Shown here piece after piece: positions 1 through 9,609 of a stretch of DNA of 64,000 bases. This stretch comes from Flagellimonas sp. MMG031 (GTDB taxonomy: Bacteria; Bacteroidota; Bacteroidia; Flavobacteriales; Flavobacteriaceae). Location: the NCBI RefSeq assembly GCF_040112705.1, contig NZ_CP157804.1:1242501-1306500 (forward strand), read 5' to 3'. Every line of letters begins with the position of its first letter. Within the stretch, counting starts at the first letter, position 1. A program made the position numbers and the translations under genes. Below the pieces are notes generated by a model. The model saw only the letters and a program-made list of their open reading frames with translations, did not search any database and was not told the origin of the DNA.

Positions 1-1518
1 GACTTGAAGCCTCGTGCACCTATCGTTACTGTGATGGGGCACGTGGACCATGGTAAGACATCTCTTTTGGATTATATCCGACAGGAAAATGTAATCGCCG
101 GGGAAAGTGGAGGAATTACCCAGCACATTGGTGCCTATGGGGTTTCGTTGGAAGACGGACAAAAGATAACTTTCTTGGATACACCCGGTCACGAAGCGTT
201 TACTGCGATGAGGGCCCGTGGTGCACAGGTTACCGATATTGCGATCATTGTAATCGCTGCGGACGATGATATTATGCCGCAGACCAAAGAGGCCATCAGC
301 CACGCTCAGGCAGCTGGAGTGCCTATTGTGTTTGCTATCAACAAAGTGGATAAGCCAACGGCCAACCCTGATAAAATCAAGGAAGGACTTGCTGGGATGA
401 ACTTGTTGGTAGAAGACTGGGGCGGTAAAGTACAGTCACACGATATTTCTGCCAAAACAGGCCAGGGCGTTAAGGAGCTTTTGGAAAAAGTGCTCTTGGA
501 GGCCGAATTGTTGGAATTGCAAGCCAATCCAAAACGATTGGCCACAGGAACCGTAGTGGAAGCTTTCTTGGACAAGGGTAGAGGGTATGTTGCCACCATT
601 TTGGTGCAGGCAGGTACCTTGAATATCGGAGATTATGTGTTGGCAGGGACTTGCAGTGGTAAGGTAAAGGCCATGCAGGATGAACGAGGTAAAAGCGTTC
701 AGAGTGCAGGACCGTCTACCCCAATCTCAATCTTGGGATTGGATGGGGCGCCACAAGCTGGTGATAGGTTCCACGTGCTCGAAGATGAGCGTGAAGCCAA
801 GCAGATTGCAGCCAAACGTTCGCAGTTGCAGCGTGAGCAGTCTGTACGTACACAGCGTCACATTACGTTGGATGAGATTGGACGTAGGATCGCTTTGGGC
901 GACTTCCAAGAGCTGAACATTATCCTTAAGGGTGATGTGGATGGTTCTGTGGAGGCGTTGACCGATTCATTCCAAAAATTGTCAACTGACGAAATCCAAG
1001 TAAACATCATCCATAAAGGCGTAGGAGCCATTACCGAATCCGATGTATTGTTGGCCAGTGCCTCCGATGCGATTATTATTGGGTTTAACGTAAGGCCTAT
1101 GGGCAATGCCCGATCCATCGCCGATAAGGAAGAAATCGATATCAGGACGTATTCCATCATCTACGATGCCATCAACGATTTGAAGGATGCGATGGAAGGA
1201 ATGTTGTCCCCAGAAATGAAGGAAGAAATCACGGGAAATGCGGAGATCAGGGAAACCTTCAAGATTTCCAAGGTTGGAACCATTGCAGGTTGTATGGTCA
1301 CCAGTGGTAAAATCTTTAGGAACTCACGTATCCGTTTGATTCGGGATGGAGTGGTCATCTACACCGGAGAGTTGGCATCCTTGAAACGATTTAAGGACGA
1401 TGTGAAGGAAGTATCCAAAGGATATGACTGTGGATTGCAGATCAAAAATTATAATGATATAAGGGAGGGCGATATTGTAGAAGCCTTCCAAGAAGTAGCA
1501 GTGAAGAAAAAGCTGTAA
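1..1518 (+). CDS. infB: Translation initiation factor IF-2, 3' part (5' end outside window)
   Basis: This GTPase brings initiator tRNA to the 30S subunit and promotes subunit joining. The visible 505 codons begin just before the G domain: G1 GHVDHGKT, G3 DTPGHEAF, G4 NKVD and a G5-like SAK follow in order, then the beta-barrel domain II, the IF-2 domain 3 and the C-terminal initiator-tRNA-binding domain. The reading frame is open from base 1, so the gene continues upstream. The TTG at position 4 is not a credible start, because full IF-2 of this phylum is roughly twice this length, with a long N-terminal extension. The stop at 1516-1518 lies about 20 bases before a strong hairpin. Identification is very secure. 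Confidence 0.98.
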   Translation, partial: DLKPRAPIVTVMGHVDHGKTSLLDYIRQENVIAGESGGITQHIGAYGVSLEDGQKITFLDTPGHEAFTAMRARGAQVTDIAIIVIAADDDIMPQTKEAISHAQAAGVPIVFAINKVDKPTANPDKIKEGLAGMNLLVEDWGGKVQSHDISAKTGQGVKELLEKVLLEAELLELQANPKRLATGTVVEAFLDKGRGYVATILVQAGTLNIGDYVLAGTCSGKVKAMQDERGKSVQSAGPSTPISILGLDGAPQAGDRFHVLEDEREAKQIAAKRSQLQREQSVRTQRHITLDEIGRRIALGDFQELNIILKGDVDGSVEALTDSFQKLSTDEIQVNIIHKGVGAITESDVLLASASDAIIIGFNVRPMGNARSIADKEEIDIRTYSIIYDAINDLKDAMEGMLSPEMKEEITGNAEIRETFKISKVGTIAGCMVTSGKIFRNSRIRLIRDGVVIYTGELASLKRFKDDVKEVSKGYDCGLQIKNYNDIREGDIVEAFQEVAVKKKL

Positions 1519-1534
1519 CGATTATAACTCTAGT

Positions 1535-1565
1535 AAAAAAAATCCCGCTTTTAGCGGGATTTATT
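1535..1565. terminator. Bidirectional rho-independent terminator between infB and the SPOR gene
   Basis: A perfect 9-bp stem (1541-1549 with 1553-1561, loop TTT) is preceded by an A-run and followed by a T-rich stretch. It can therefore stop transcription of infB on the plus strand and of the convergent SPOR-domain gene on the minus strand. Confidence 0.85.
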
Positions 1566-1942
1566 TATGATTTGGTTGCCCTTTCCTCGGGTTTTAAGAG
1601 CATGGCATCCGGATATTTTTTTCGGACCTCCAAGTATTTTCGCTCTGCTTCCAGTTTGGTTTTAAACCTTCCCAGCCTTACTCTGTAGGTAGGTGATTCA
1701 AACTCTATTTTGGAGTACCAATCCGGGAAATCCACCTCTACTTGGTTCAATAGGTCCTGGGCCTTTTGATAATTGCCGAAACCCACCTGAATTTGATAAA
1801 ATCCCGTGTTTGCGTTCGCCTTGGTGTATAGCTTAACCAGCTCGTTTATTTTAGGGTCTTGTTGAATGGTCACTTGTCCGTCCTGTGCCAAAACCTGGGA
1901 TGCCAGACCTAGTAAAATAACAGTAAATACAGCAGTTTTCAT
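1565..1942 (-). CDS. SPOR-domain exported protein
   Basis: A small exported protein of 125 residues. It has a signal peptide (MKTAVFTVILLGLASQVLAQ) and a C-terminal SPOR domain (about residues 45-120, around FYQIQVGFGNYQKAQ and YRVRLGRFKTKLEAE). SPOR domains bind septal peptidoglycan with denuded glycan strands, so a periplasmic cell-envelope role is likely; no enzymatic domain is present. I chose the ATG at 1942 rather than one 12 codons upstream, because it puts the signal peptide at the N-terminus. A minus-strand TACATTTG box (1976-1983) lies upstream. The gene converges on infB and shares its terminator. Confidence 0.85.
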   Translation of the reverse strand: MKTAVFTVILLGLASQVLAQDGQVTIQQDPKINELVKLYTKANANTGFYQIQVGFGNYQKAQDLLNQVEVDFPDWYSKIEFESPTYRVRLGRFKTKLEAERKYLEVRKKYPDAMLLKPEERATKS

Positions 1943-1975
1943 GTGGTTTTTGTATTGTATGATGAATGCTTGTTG

Positions 1976-1983
1976 CAAATGTA
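1976..1983 (-). promoter_or_regulatory. Bacteroidota -7 box of the SPOR gene
   Basis: On the minus strand this reads TACATTTG, a perfect match to TAnnTTTG, about 33 bases before the chosen ATG. No clear -33 TTG was identified. Confidence 0.55.
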
Positions 1984-2082
1984 GATGATTAAAGATTAAA
2001 CAAGTCGAACTTCAGTTATTTAGAATCTTTATAAATTATGAGTTATGAATACCTTAAGATTTCAAAAAATACCTTTATGTCT

Positions 2083-2090
2083 TACTTTTG
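2083..2090 (+). promoter_or_regulatory. Bacteroidota -7 box upstream of the act/cta operon
   Basis: TACTTTTG matches TAnnTTTG and lies 87 bases upstream of the actA start, giving a leader of about 80 bases. No -33 element is obvious. It is the best promoter candidate for the 12-kb respiratory operon. Confidence 0.5.
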
Positions 2091-2177
2091 TGCTCATTCT
2101 TGGCAGGGTAAAATGCTATTGCGCTCAAACTCAATAGAAACAATCATGCCAAAGATTTCGATAGAAATTTCACGAAT

Positions 2178-3548
2178 ATGAAAAAGGTTTTATACCGTCA
2201 TTTATTTTCTAAGGTTTTAGGCTTATCGCTCCTATTATTTTCATCATCGTTTTACGCACAGGAAGAAGCTGAGGCTTCTGCCGAACCAGCTACCGAACAA
2301 GCAGCTGAAGCTACTGGTGGGGATCCCGTAAAAGGGAAACAGCTCTTTAACCAGAACTGTGCTGCGTGCCACGCTTTGGATAGAAAAATGACCGGTCCCG
2401 CTTTGGCCAATGTTGAGACCCGATTGGCAGAGGAAGAAGGTTTGGATAAGGAATGGCTCTATTCTTGGATCAAGAACAGTGCTGGTATGATTGCTTCTGG
2501 CGATGCTTACGCGAACAAAATTTACGCGGAGTACAACCAAGCGGCAATGACTGCATTCCCTACCTTGTCCAATGAGGATATCGACAATATTTTGGCCTAT
2601 ACCGCTGCTCCGCCACCGGCTCCTGCCCAAACAGCTGCGGCAACTCCTGCAGGAGGTGAGGGAACAGGCGGTTCCGCTTCAGGAATCTCCAACGAGATGA
2701 TTCTTGGTGCCTTGGCCCTGGTTTTCGGTCTTTTGGTGGTCATGTTGATCTTGGTGAACAAGACCCTGCGCAGAATTGCGGAAGCCAATGGTGTAATGCT
2801 TGAAAAAGAAAAAGAAAAGCGATTGCCGCTGTGGAAGGCATTTGTTCAAAACCAGTTTTTGGTTTTGGTCAGCGTTGTTTTCCTATTGTTGGCAAGTGCT
2901 TATTTCGCATACGGTTGGATGATGCAGGTAGGTGTAGATCAAGGTTATGCCCCTGTGCAGCCGATACACTATTCCCACAAAATCCATGCTGGTGACAATA
3001 AAATTGAGTGTAAATACTGTCACTCATCCGCTAGGGTGTCCAAACACTCAGGAATACCCTCCCTTAATGTTTGTATGAACTGTCACAAATCCATTTACGA
3101 ATACACTGGAAACCCAGAAGGTCCATCTGCAGAAGATTTGGCCAATGGCTACACCAATGAGTTCTACACTGGTGAAATCAAAAAGTTGTACAAGGCCGTT
3201 GGATGGGATGAGGAAAACCAAAGCTATACTGGCGAGACCCAACCAGTGGAATGGGTGAGAATTCACAACTTGCCTGACTTTGCATATTTCAACCACTCCC
3301 AGCACGTGTCTGTGGCAGGTATTGAGTGTCAAACATGTCATGGTTCCGTAGAGGAGATGGAGATCATGTATCAGCATGCGCCATTGACCATGGGATGGTG
3401 TATCAACTGTCACCGTGAAACTAATGTTAAGGTAGAGGGCAACGAGTATTATGAAGCAATTCACGAAGAATTGTCCAAAAAATATGGTGTGGAGGAACTT
3501 ACCGCTGCTATGATGGGTGGTTTGGAATGTGGAAAATGTCACTATTAA
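2178..3548 (+). CDS. actA: ActA, multihaem cytochrome c subunit of alternative complex III, with extra N-terminal monohaem domain
   Basis: Periplasmic electron-transfer subunit of alternative complex III, the quinol:cytochrome c oxidoreductase that replaces bc1 in many Bacteroidota. A signal peptide ends near residue 27. A class I cytochrome c domain follows (CAACH 61-65, likely Met ligand near 124), then a Pro/Ala/Gly linker and two membrane segments (about 174-194 and 226-248). Last comes the pentahaem ActA module with CKYCH 278, CMNCH 299, CQTCH 384, CINCH 408 and CGKCH 451. Six haem sites are therefore visible in one chain of 456 residues. It is the first gene of the operon, 29 bases ahead of actB. 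The N-terminal monohaem domain could deliver electrons onward to the oxidase encoded downstream. Confidence 0.93.
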   Translation: MKKVLYRHLFSKVLGLSLLLFSSSFYAQEEAEASAEPATEQAAEATGGDPVKGKQLFNQNCAACHALDRKMTGPALANVETRLAEEEGLDKEWLYSWIKNSAGMIASGDAYANKIYAEYNQAAMTAFPTLSNEDIDNILAYTAAPPPAPAQTAAATPAGGEGTGGSASGISNEMILGALALVFGLLVVMLILVNKTLRRIAEANGVMLEKEKEKRLPLWKAFVQNQFLVLVSVVFLLLASAYFAYGWMMQVGVDQGYAPVQPIHYSHKIHAGDNKIECKYCHSSARVSKHSGIPSLNVCMNCHKSIYEYTGNPEGPSAEDLANGYTNEFYTGEIKKLYKAVGWDEENQSYTGETQPVEWVRIHNLPDFAYFNHSQHVSVAGIECQTCHGSVEEMEIMYQHAPLTMGWCINCHRETNVKVEGNEYYEAIHEELSKKYGVEELTAAMMGGLECGKCHY

Positions 3549-3577
3549 TTAAAAGAAGATAATCTCAGATATATCGT

Positions 3578-6500
3578 ATGGCATCAAACAAAAAATATTG
3601 GAAAAGTGAAGCGGAGTTGAATCCGAACGATTCCATTGTTGAGGCGCTAAGAAACAACGAGTTTACTGAAGAGATTCCCGTTGATGATTTTTTGGGTGAC
3701 AAGGAAACCTTGTCTGCCTCGAACACTTCCCGTAGGGATTTCTTAAAATATGTAGGTTTCAGTACCGCAGCAGCTACGGTTGCCGCTTGTGAAGGGCCTG
3801 TCAATAAGTCTATTCCTTACGTTGTTCAGCCCGATAGTATTATCCCTGGGGTGGCTAACTACTACGCCACTACCATCGCGGATGGTTTCGATTTTGCCAG
3901 TATTCTGGTAAAGACAAGGGAAGGAAGACCTATCAAAATCGAGAACAATACCGATGCCAAAGTCAATGGTGGAGCCAACGCAAGGGTGCAAGCTTCCGTA
4001 TTGACCTTGTATGATAGCAAGAGGGTTCAAGGGCCGATGGCCAATGGCGAGCCTGTGGATTGGAATGTGTTAGACGCTACGGTAAAAGCCAAGTTGAATG
4101 TCTTAAAAGGTAGCGGCCAGCAAGTAGTGCTGTTGACGCAGACCTATGCAAGTCCTTCCACCACAAAATTGATTGCTGAATTTAAAGCTGCCTACGGAGA
4201 TAACGTGAACCATGTGGTTTACGACGCCATTTCCGAAGATGCCGCACTCAATGCATATCAGAAAGCCTATGGCGAAAGAGCCTTGGCTGATTACGATTTT
4301 GAGAAAGCTGATTTGATCGTTTCCTTCGGAGCTGATTTCTTGGGAGATTGGCAAGGTGGGGGTTATGATTCAGGATACGCTAAAGGGCGTGTGCCAAAGA
4401 ATGGGAAAATGTCCCGCCACATCCAAATGGAGTCGAACATGTCCTTGACCGGCGCCAATGCCGACAAGCGATATCCGATGACCCCGACCCAACAGAAAAT
4501 TGCACTGGCCAAATTATACGGCAAATTGAACGGTAGCAATGTGGGCGGAGGAACTTCCGATGTAGACGAGGCCGTTGATAAAGTCGCTGCCGAAATCAAG
4601 AAAGCCGGTAGAAAAGCGGTTGTGGTGAGTGGTCTTAACGACGAAAACGCCCAAACGGTAGTGTTGGCTATCAACAAATTGTTGGCCAGCGAAGCTTTTG
4701 ACCCTGAAAAGCCAAAATACGTACGCCAAGGAGATGCTGCCAAAGTCAACAAATTGGTGGCGGATATGAATGCAGGGCGCGTAGGTGCTTTGATTATGGA
4801 TGGAGTGAATCCAGCTTATACCTTGCCCAATGCAGAAGAGTTCTTGGCCGGACTTGAAAAAGTTGATTTGTCCGTTGATTTTGCCTATACCAACGATGAG
4901 ACTGCCCAAGCGTCGACTTATGTCGCTGCGGCTTCGCACTATTTGGAGTCTTGGGGCGATACACAGTTTAAGAAAGGGCATTATAGTTTAATGCAACCGG
5001 CTATCCGTGAGTTGTTTGATACAAAACAGTTTCAAACTGCACTTTTGACATGGATGGGCGTTGAAAAAACATATTACGAATACCTTAAGGAAACTTGGGC
5101 AACCGATGTGTTGCAAGGTGGTTCTTGGAACAAGGCATTGCAGGATGGGGTGTACGAAGCGCCAATGATGATGGACGCTGCCGCTGCCGCCGAGCCTGCT
5201 GCTAATGTAGAAAGCGAAGAGGTGCAACCGGAAATCGTTCCGATTGCCTCTGCTATCCGTGCTTTGGTGAACTCCACAAGTCCCGGTACCGAATTGGTGC
5301 TGTACTCCAAAGTTGGGATGGGTGATGGTCGTCAGGCCAACAACCCATGGTTGCAAGAGTTCCCTGATCCGATTTCAAGGGTATCTTGGGACAACTACGT
5401 GACCGTGTCCAAAGCGGATGCTGAATCTTGGGGACTGGAAAACACTATTGTTGCCGATGGTGGACTTAATGGTAGCTATGCCAACTTGACTGTTGATGGT
5501 AAGGTGCTGGAAAATGTTCCCGTAATCGTTCAGCCAGGTCAGGCTGTCGGAACTATTGGCCTATCCTTTGGATACGGCAAAAAGGCTGGTATGCAAGCGG
5601 AGATGGCGACTGGAGTAAATGCGTACAAATTGTATTCAAACTTCTCCGATGTACAAGCTGTTTCCGTTGAAAAAGCTTCCGGAACTCACGAGTTTGCCTG
5701 TGTACAGTCCCAAAAGACCTTAATGGGAAGAGGGGACATCATCAAAGAAACTACACTCGAAATTTTCAATACCAAAGACCGCGCGGAATGGAATCCAATG
5801 CCGCATGTATCGTTGAACCATCAGGAAATTCCTGTGACCTCACCGGATGCCGATCTTTGGGAAGAGTTTGATAGAAGTATAGGGCATCATTTTAATTTGT
5901 CCATCGACCTTAACGCCTGTACGGGATGTGGTGCCTGTGTGATCGCTTGTCACGCAGAAAACAACGTTCCAGTGGTCGGAAAAACCGAAATCCGTCGTTC
6001 AAGGGATATGCACTGGTTGCGTATTGACCGTTACTATTCTTCTGAGGATACCTTTGAGGGAGATAACGAGAAGAAAGAGGAAATGGACGGTCTTTGGGGA
6101 GACAAAGGATCTCTTGGAGGTTTCAGGGAGATGGAAGACCCATCTGCCAACCCACAAGTGGCCTTCCAACCTGTAATGTGTCAGCACTGTAATCATGCCC
6201 CTTGTGAAACGGTATGTCCGGTAGCTGCTACATCACACAGTAGACAAGGTCAAAATCATATGGCTTACAACCGTTGTGTAGGTACAAGGTATTGTGCCAA
6301 CAACTGTCCATATAAAGTTCGTAGGTTCAACTGGTTCTTGTACAACAACAATGACGAGTTCGACTTTAACATGAACAACGATTTGGGTAAAATGGTTCTT
6401 AACCCAGATGTTAACGTACGTTCTAGAGGTGTAATGGAAAAATGCTCCATGTGTATCCAAATGACCCAGAAAACCATCTTGGATGCCAAGAGGGACGGCA

Positions 6501-6703
6501 GGGTCATTAAGGACGGAGAGTTCCAAACAGCTTGTTCCGCAGCATGTAACAGTGGTGCCATGGTCTTCGGTGATATCAATGATCACGATAGCAAAGTGGC
6601 CGAACTTAAAGAGGACAAGAGAATGTACCACCTGTTGGAGCATGTGGGTACCAAACCGAACGTGTTCTATCATGTAAAAGTGAGAAACACCAACGAGGCT
6701 TAA
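3578..6703 (+). CDS. actB: ActB, molybdopterin-oxidoreductase-like iron-sulfur subunit of alternative complex III
   Basis: Large peripheral subunit of the Act complex, 1041 residues. A twin-arginine motif SRRDFLK (51-57) is followed by AAC at 69-71, consistent with Tat export and lipid attachment at C71. The middle is a molybdopterin-oxidoreductase-like B1 region. The C-terminal B2 region carries ferredoxin cysteine clusters: CTGCGACVIAC from about residue 781, then CQHCNHAPCETVCP, CVGTRYCANNCP and CSMCIQ with a later CSAACNSGA. In the known complex the B1 part holds no molybdenum cofactor and the B2 clusters wire electrons toward ActA; that is family knowledge, not visible here. It lies between actA and actC with short gaps. 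Confidence 0.95.
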   Translation: MASNKKYWKSEAELNPNDSIVEALRNNEFTEEIPVDDFLGDKETLSASNTSRRDFLKYVGFSTAAATVAACEGPVNKSIPYVVQPDSIIPGVANYYATTIADGFDFASILVKTREGRPIKIENNTDAKVNGGANARVQASVLTLYDSKRVQGPMANGEPVDWNVLDATVKAKLNVLKGSGQQVVLLTQTYASPSTTKLIAEFKAAYGDNVNHVVYDAISEDAALNAYQKAYGERALADYDFEKADLIVSFGADFLGDWQGGGYDSGYAKGRVPKNGKMSRHIQMESNMSLTGANADKRYPMTPTQQKIALAKLYGKLNGSNVGGGTSDVDEAVDKVAAEIKKAGRKAVVVSGLNDENAQTVVLAINKLLASEAFDPEKPKYVRQGDAAKVNKLVADMNAGRVGALIMDGVNPAYTLPNAEEFLAGLEKVDLSVDFAYTNDETAQASTYVAAASHYLESWGDTQFKKGHYSLMQPAIRELFDTKQFQTALLTWMGVEKTYYEYLKETWATDVLQGGSWNKALQDGVYEAPMMMDAAAAAEPAANVESEEVQPEIVPIASAIRALVNSTSPGTELVLYSKVGMGDGRQANNPWLQEFPDPISRVSWDNYVTVSKADAESWGLENTIVADGGLNGSYANLTVDGKVLENVPVIVQPGQAVGTIGLSFGYGKKAGMQAEMATGVNAYKLYSNFSDVQAVSVEKASGTHEFACVQSQKTLMGRGDIIKETTLEIFNTKDRAEWNPMPHVSLNHQEIPVTSPDADLWEEFDRSIGHHFNLSIDLNACTGCGACVIACHAENNVPVVGKTEIRRSRDMHWLRIDRYYSSEDTFEGDNEKKEEMDGLWGDKGSLGGFREMEDPSANPQVAFQPVMCQHCNHAPCETVCPVAATSHSRQGQNHMAYNRCVGTRYCANNCPYKVRRFNWFLYNNNDEFDFNMNNDLGKMVLNPDVNVRSRGVMEKCSMCIQMTQKTILDAKRDGRVIKDGEFQTACSAACNSGAMVFGDINDHDSKVAELKEDKRMYHLLEHVGTKPNVFYHVKVRNTNEA

Positions 6704-6736
6704 TCAATAAAAAAAGAAGTAACTAGAAGATAAATT

Positions 6737-8488
6737 ATGGCGTCGCATTACGAAGCACCTATTCGAAAGCCCTTAGTGGTCGGAGACAAAGGATACCACG
6801 ATGTAACAGTGGACATTGCCCGTCCGGTTGAGGGAAAGGCCAATAAGCAATGGTGGATAGTATTCTCCATTGCCTTGGTGGCATTCCTCTGGGGTCTAGG
6901 ATGTATCATTTATACCATTTCTACAGGTATTGGGGTTTGGGGTCTTAACCGAACCGTAAACTGGGCCTGGGATATTACCAACTTCGTTTGGTGGGTAGGT
7001 ATCGGTCACGCAGGTACCCTGATTTCAGCGGTATTATTGCTCTTCCGTCAAAAATGGAGAATGGCGATCAACCGCTCCGCTGAGGCGATGACCATTTTTT
7101 CCGTTGTTCAAGCCGGATTGTTCCCGATCATTCACATGGGACGGCCATGGTTGGCATATTGGGTGTTGCCCATTCCCAACCAATTTGGTTCACTATGGGT
7201 AAACTTTAACTCGCCCTTGCTTTGGGACGTGTTCGCGATTTCAACCTATCTTTCCGTATCCTTGGTGTTCTGGTGGACAGGTTTGTTGCCAGATTTTGCC
7301 ATGATCCGCGATAGGGCCGTAAAACCGTTCCAAAAGAAAATATACAGCCTGTTGAGCTTCGGTTGGACAGGACGTGCAAAGGATTGGCAACGTTTTGAGG
7401 AAGTTTCCTTGGTATTGGCAGGTTTGGCCACGCCTTTGGTACTTTCCGTACACACCATTGTATCGTTTGACTTTGCTACCTCGGTAATTCCAGGATGGCA
7501 CACCACCATCTTCCCGCCTTACTTTGTTGCGGGAGCGATTTTCTCTGGTTTTGCCATGGTAAACACCCTTTTGATCATCATGAGAAAGGTATGTAGCCTC
7601 GAAGCCTACATTACCGTACAGCATATCGAGTTGATGAACATCGTAATCATGATTACGGGTTCTATTGTTGGATGTGCTTATATCACCGAGCTGTTTATCG
7701 CATGGTATTCTGGTGTAGAGTACGAGCAATATGCCTTCTTGAACAGGGCAACAGGACCATACGCTTGGGCATACTGGGCCATGATGACCTGTAATGTGTT
7801 CTCGCCACAGTTTATGTGGTTCAAAAAATTGAGGACCAGTATCATGTTCTCATTCTTCATCTCCATTGTAGTGAACATAGGAATGTGGTTTGAGCGTTTC
7901 GTAATTATCGTAACCTCTTTGCACAGGGATTACTTGCCATCTTCATGGACCATGTTCTCCCCAACCTTTGTGGATATCGGAATATTTATTGGAACCATCG
8001 GATTCTTCTTCGTATTGTTCCTATTGTATTCAAGAACGTTCCCGGTCATCGCGCAAGCGGAGGTAAAATCCATTTTGAAGGCTTCTGGAGAGAAATACAA
8101 AAAACTAAGGGAGGCCGGTAAGCCAATGTACGAAATGCCACAGGGCGTGAATAGAGTGGTGAGTTACGACGAACCCGTTACGGATGACGTACTGATGGGG
8201 GAAGCAAAACCTACCGTTGGCGATAAGGTTGGTGTGTCTGAGTTGTTGAGTTCTATTGGAACCTTCGATGCGGCCACCGAAACCCCGGACGATTTAAAGA
8301 AAATTAAAGGAGTGGGCCCCGAGATGGAACGCACTTTGAACGAGATAGGTATTTTTACCTATGCACAGGTCGCTAGAATGACCGAAAAAGAGTATGATTT
8401 GTTGGACTCCATCACCGGAAGGTTCCCAGGACGTGCACAGCGCGACGATTGGGCGGGTCAGGCAAAGTTGTTAAACGATAAAAAATAA
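6737..8488 (+). CDS. actC: ActC, NrfD-like quinol-binding membrane subunit with C-terminal helix-hairpin-helix tail
   Basis: Integral membrane subunit of the NrfD/PsrC family, 583 residues, with the usual string of hydrophobic helices between about residues 35 and 450. In the family this subunit forms a quinol site facing ActB. After the last helix there is a soluble tail. Its final 66 residues (518-583) form a helix-hairpin-helix type domain: LKKIKGVGPEMERTLNEIG, then a second helical part containing FPGRAQRDDWAGQAK. Such tails are seen on several unrelated proteins in this phylum, often annotated as flap-endonuclease-like, and their function here is unknown. actD starts 2 bases after the stop. 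Confidence 0.94.
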   Translation: MASHYEAPIRKPLVVGDKGYHDVTVDIARPVEGKANKQWWIVFSIALVAFLWGLGCIIYTISTGIGVWGLNRTVNWAWDITNFVWWVGIGHAGTLISAVLLLFRQKWRMAINRSAEAMTIFSVVQAGLFPIIHMGRPWLAYWVLPIPNQFGSLWVNFNSPLLWDVFAISTYLSVSLVFWWTGLLPDFAMIRDRAVKPFQKKIYSLLSFGWTGRAKDWQRFEEVSLVLAGLATPLVLSVHTIVSFDFATSVIPGWHTTIFPPYFVAGAIFSGFAMVNTLLIIMRKVCSLEAYITVQHIELMNIVIMITGSIVGCAYITELFIAWYSGVEYEQYAFLNRATGPYAWAYWAMMTCNVFSPQFMWFKKLRTSIMFSFFISIVVNIGMWFERFVIIVTSLHRDYLPSSWTMFSPTFVDIGIFIGTIGFFFVLFLLYSRTFPVIAQAEVKSILKASGEKYKKLREAGKPMYEMPQGVNRVVSYDEPVTDDVLMGEAKPTVGDKVGVSELLSSIGTFDAATETPDDLKKIKGVGPEMERTLNEIGIFTYAQVARMTEKEYDLLDSITGRFPGRAQRDDWAGQAKLLNDKK

Positions 8489-8490
8489 TT

Positions 8491-9018
8491 ATGGCATCAA
8501 AAGTTATACAAGCACTTTACAACGATGACGATGTGTTGATGCATGCTGTAAAAAAGGTTAGGGCAGAGCGACATCATATCGAAGAGGTGTACACTCCTTT
8601 TCCAGTTCACGGTCTAGATAAGGCCATGGGGTTGGAGGACACTCGAATCGCCATTACCTCTTTCCTTTACGGATGTTTGGGATTGACGGTCGCCATAGTT
8701 ATGATGAACTATATCATGATAGAGGATTGGCCCCAAGACATTGGTGGTAAGCCAAGCTTTAGCTACTTGGAGAACATGCCTGCCTTTGTTCCGATTATGT
8801 TTGAGCTTACGGTCTTCTTTGCGGCCCACTTGATGGTGATCACGTTTTACCTCAGAAGTAAAATGTGGCCCTTCAAAAAAGCAGAGAACCCGGATAAGCG
8901 TACCACCGACGACCATTTCTTGATGGAGATTGGTGTACAGGATAATGAAAAGGAACTTGCTGACCTGTTGTGGGAAACAGGAGCAGTGGAAGTAAAAGTT
9001 ACAGAAAAGGAGTCTTAA
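8491..9018 (+). CDS. actD: ActD, small membrane subunit of alternative complex III (DUF3341)
   Basis: A 175-residue protein with a soluble N-terminal part and two transmembrane helices (about 50-70 and 95-118), matching the DUF3341/ActD family. Its opening residues (ALYNDDDVLMHAVKKVRA) and the motif YTPFPVHGLDKAMGL are characteristic. ActD has no cofactor in known complexes and is structural. It is tightly packed between actC (2 bases) and actE (4 bases), which indicates co-translation. Confidence 0.93.
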   Translation: MASKVIQALYNDDDVLMHAVKKVRAERHHIEEVYTPFPVHGLDKAMGLEDTRIAITSFLYGCLGLTVAIVMMNYIMIEDWPQDIGGKPSFSYLENMPAFVPIMFELTVFFAAHLMVITFYLRSKMWPFKKAENPDKRTTDDHFLMEIGVQDNEKELADLLWETGAVEVKVTEKES

Positions 9019-9022
9019 GAAT

Positions 9023-9592
9023 ATGAAGCAATTAGGTAAAATAAGTGTTGTTTTGGTGTTGGTTTTGTTTGCAGCATCTTGCGCGGACAAGAACAGCCCA
9101 AACTACCAATACATGCCAAACATGTACGAACCCGTAGGATATGAAACCTACCAAGGTGTGGACAATGGATTGTTTCCTGATGGAACATCTGCCCTGTTGC
9201 CTGCCGAAGGAACCATTTCCAGAGGATACATGCCCTATGAGTTCGAAAACACTCCAGAAGGCAAGGAGCTCGCAAGGATGGATACCAGTCCGTTGGATTC
9301 CCTTAACCAAGAAGAAAATTTAGCTCGGGGAGCAGAACTGTATGCTATCTATTGTGCAATTTGCCATGGCGTAAAAGGTGATGGACAAGGTACCCTTGTA
9401 AAAAGAGAAAAAATATTAGGTGTTCCCAGCTACGCTGATGCAGCTAGAAACATTACTGTAGGATCAACTTACCACACCATTTACTATGGTCTGAACTCTA
9501 TGGGCTCGTATGCTTCGCAGTTCGCCAATGAGGAAGAAATGTGGCAAGTATCCGAATACGTGATGAAGTTAAAGGAAGACCTAACAAAATAA
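9023..9592 (+). CDS. actE: ActE, monohaem cytochrome c lipoprotein of alternative complex III
   Basis: Periplasmic lipoprotein cytochrome of 189 residues. The lipobox is FAASC with Cys20 as the lipidated residue. A single haem site CAICH (111-115) is followed by a probable Met ligand near residue 160 (SMGSY). In the complex ActE sits next to ActA and extends the haem wire toward the acceptor. The N-terminal stretch between the lipid anchor and the haem domain is rich in Pro and Tyr (NYQYMPNMYEPVGYETY), as is usual for the family. It lies 4 bases after actD and 17 before actF. Confidence 0.94.
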   Translation: MKQLGKISVVLVLVLFAASCADKNSPNYQYMPNMYEPVGYETYQGVDNGLFPDGTSALLPAEGTISRGYMPYEFENTPEGKELARMDTSPLDSLNQEENLARGAELYAIYCAICHGVKGDGQGTLVKREKILGVPSYADAARNITVGSTYHTIYYGLNSMGSYASQFANEEEMWQVSEYVMKLKEDLTK

Positions 9593-9609
9593 TAGGATAA
9601 GAAGAAACT

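Noticed and set aside
4..1518. infB starting at the TTG at base 4
   Set aside because: The frame is open through base 1 and IF-2 needs a long N-terminal region, so the gene is simply cut by the window.
4514..4981. 155-codon minus-strand frame inside actB, and similar long antisense frames in sprA, maeB and act genes
   Set aside because: All lie fully within well-identified genes, show no family motifs and follow the codon pattern of the sense gene.
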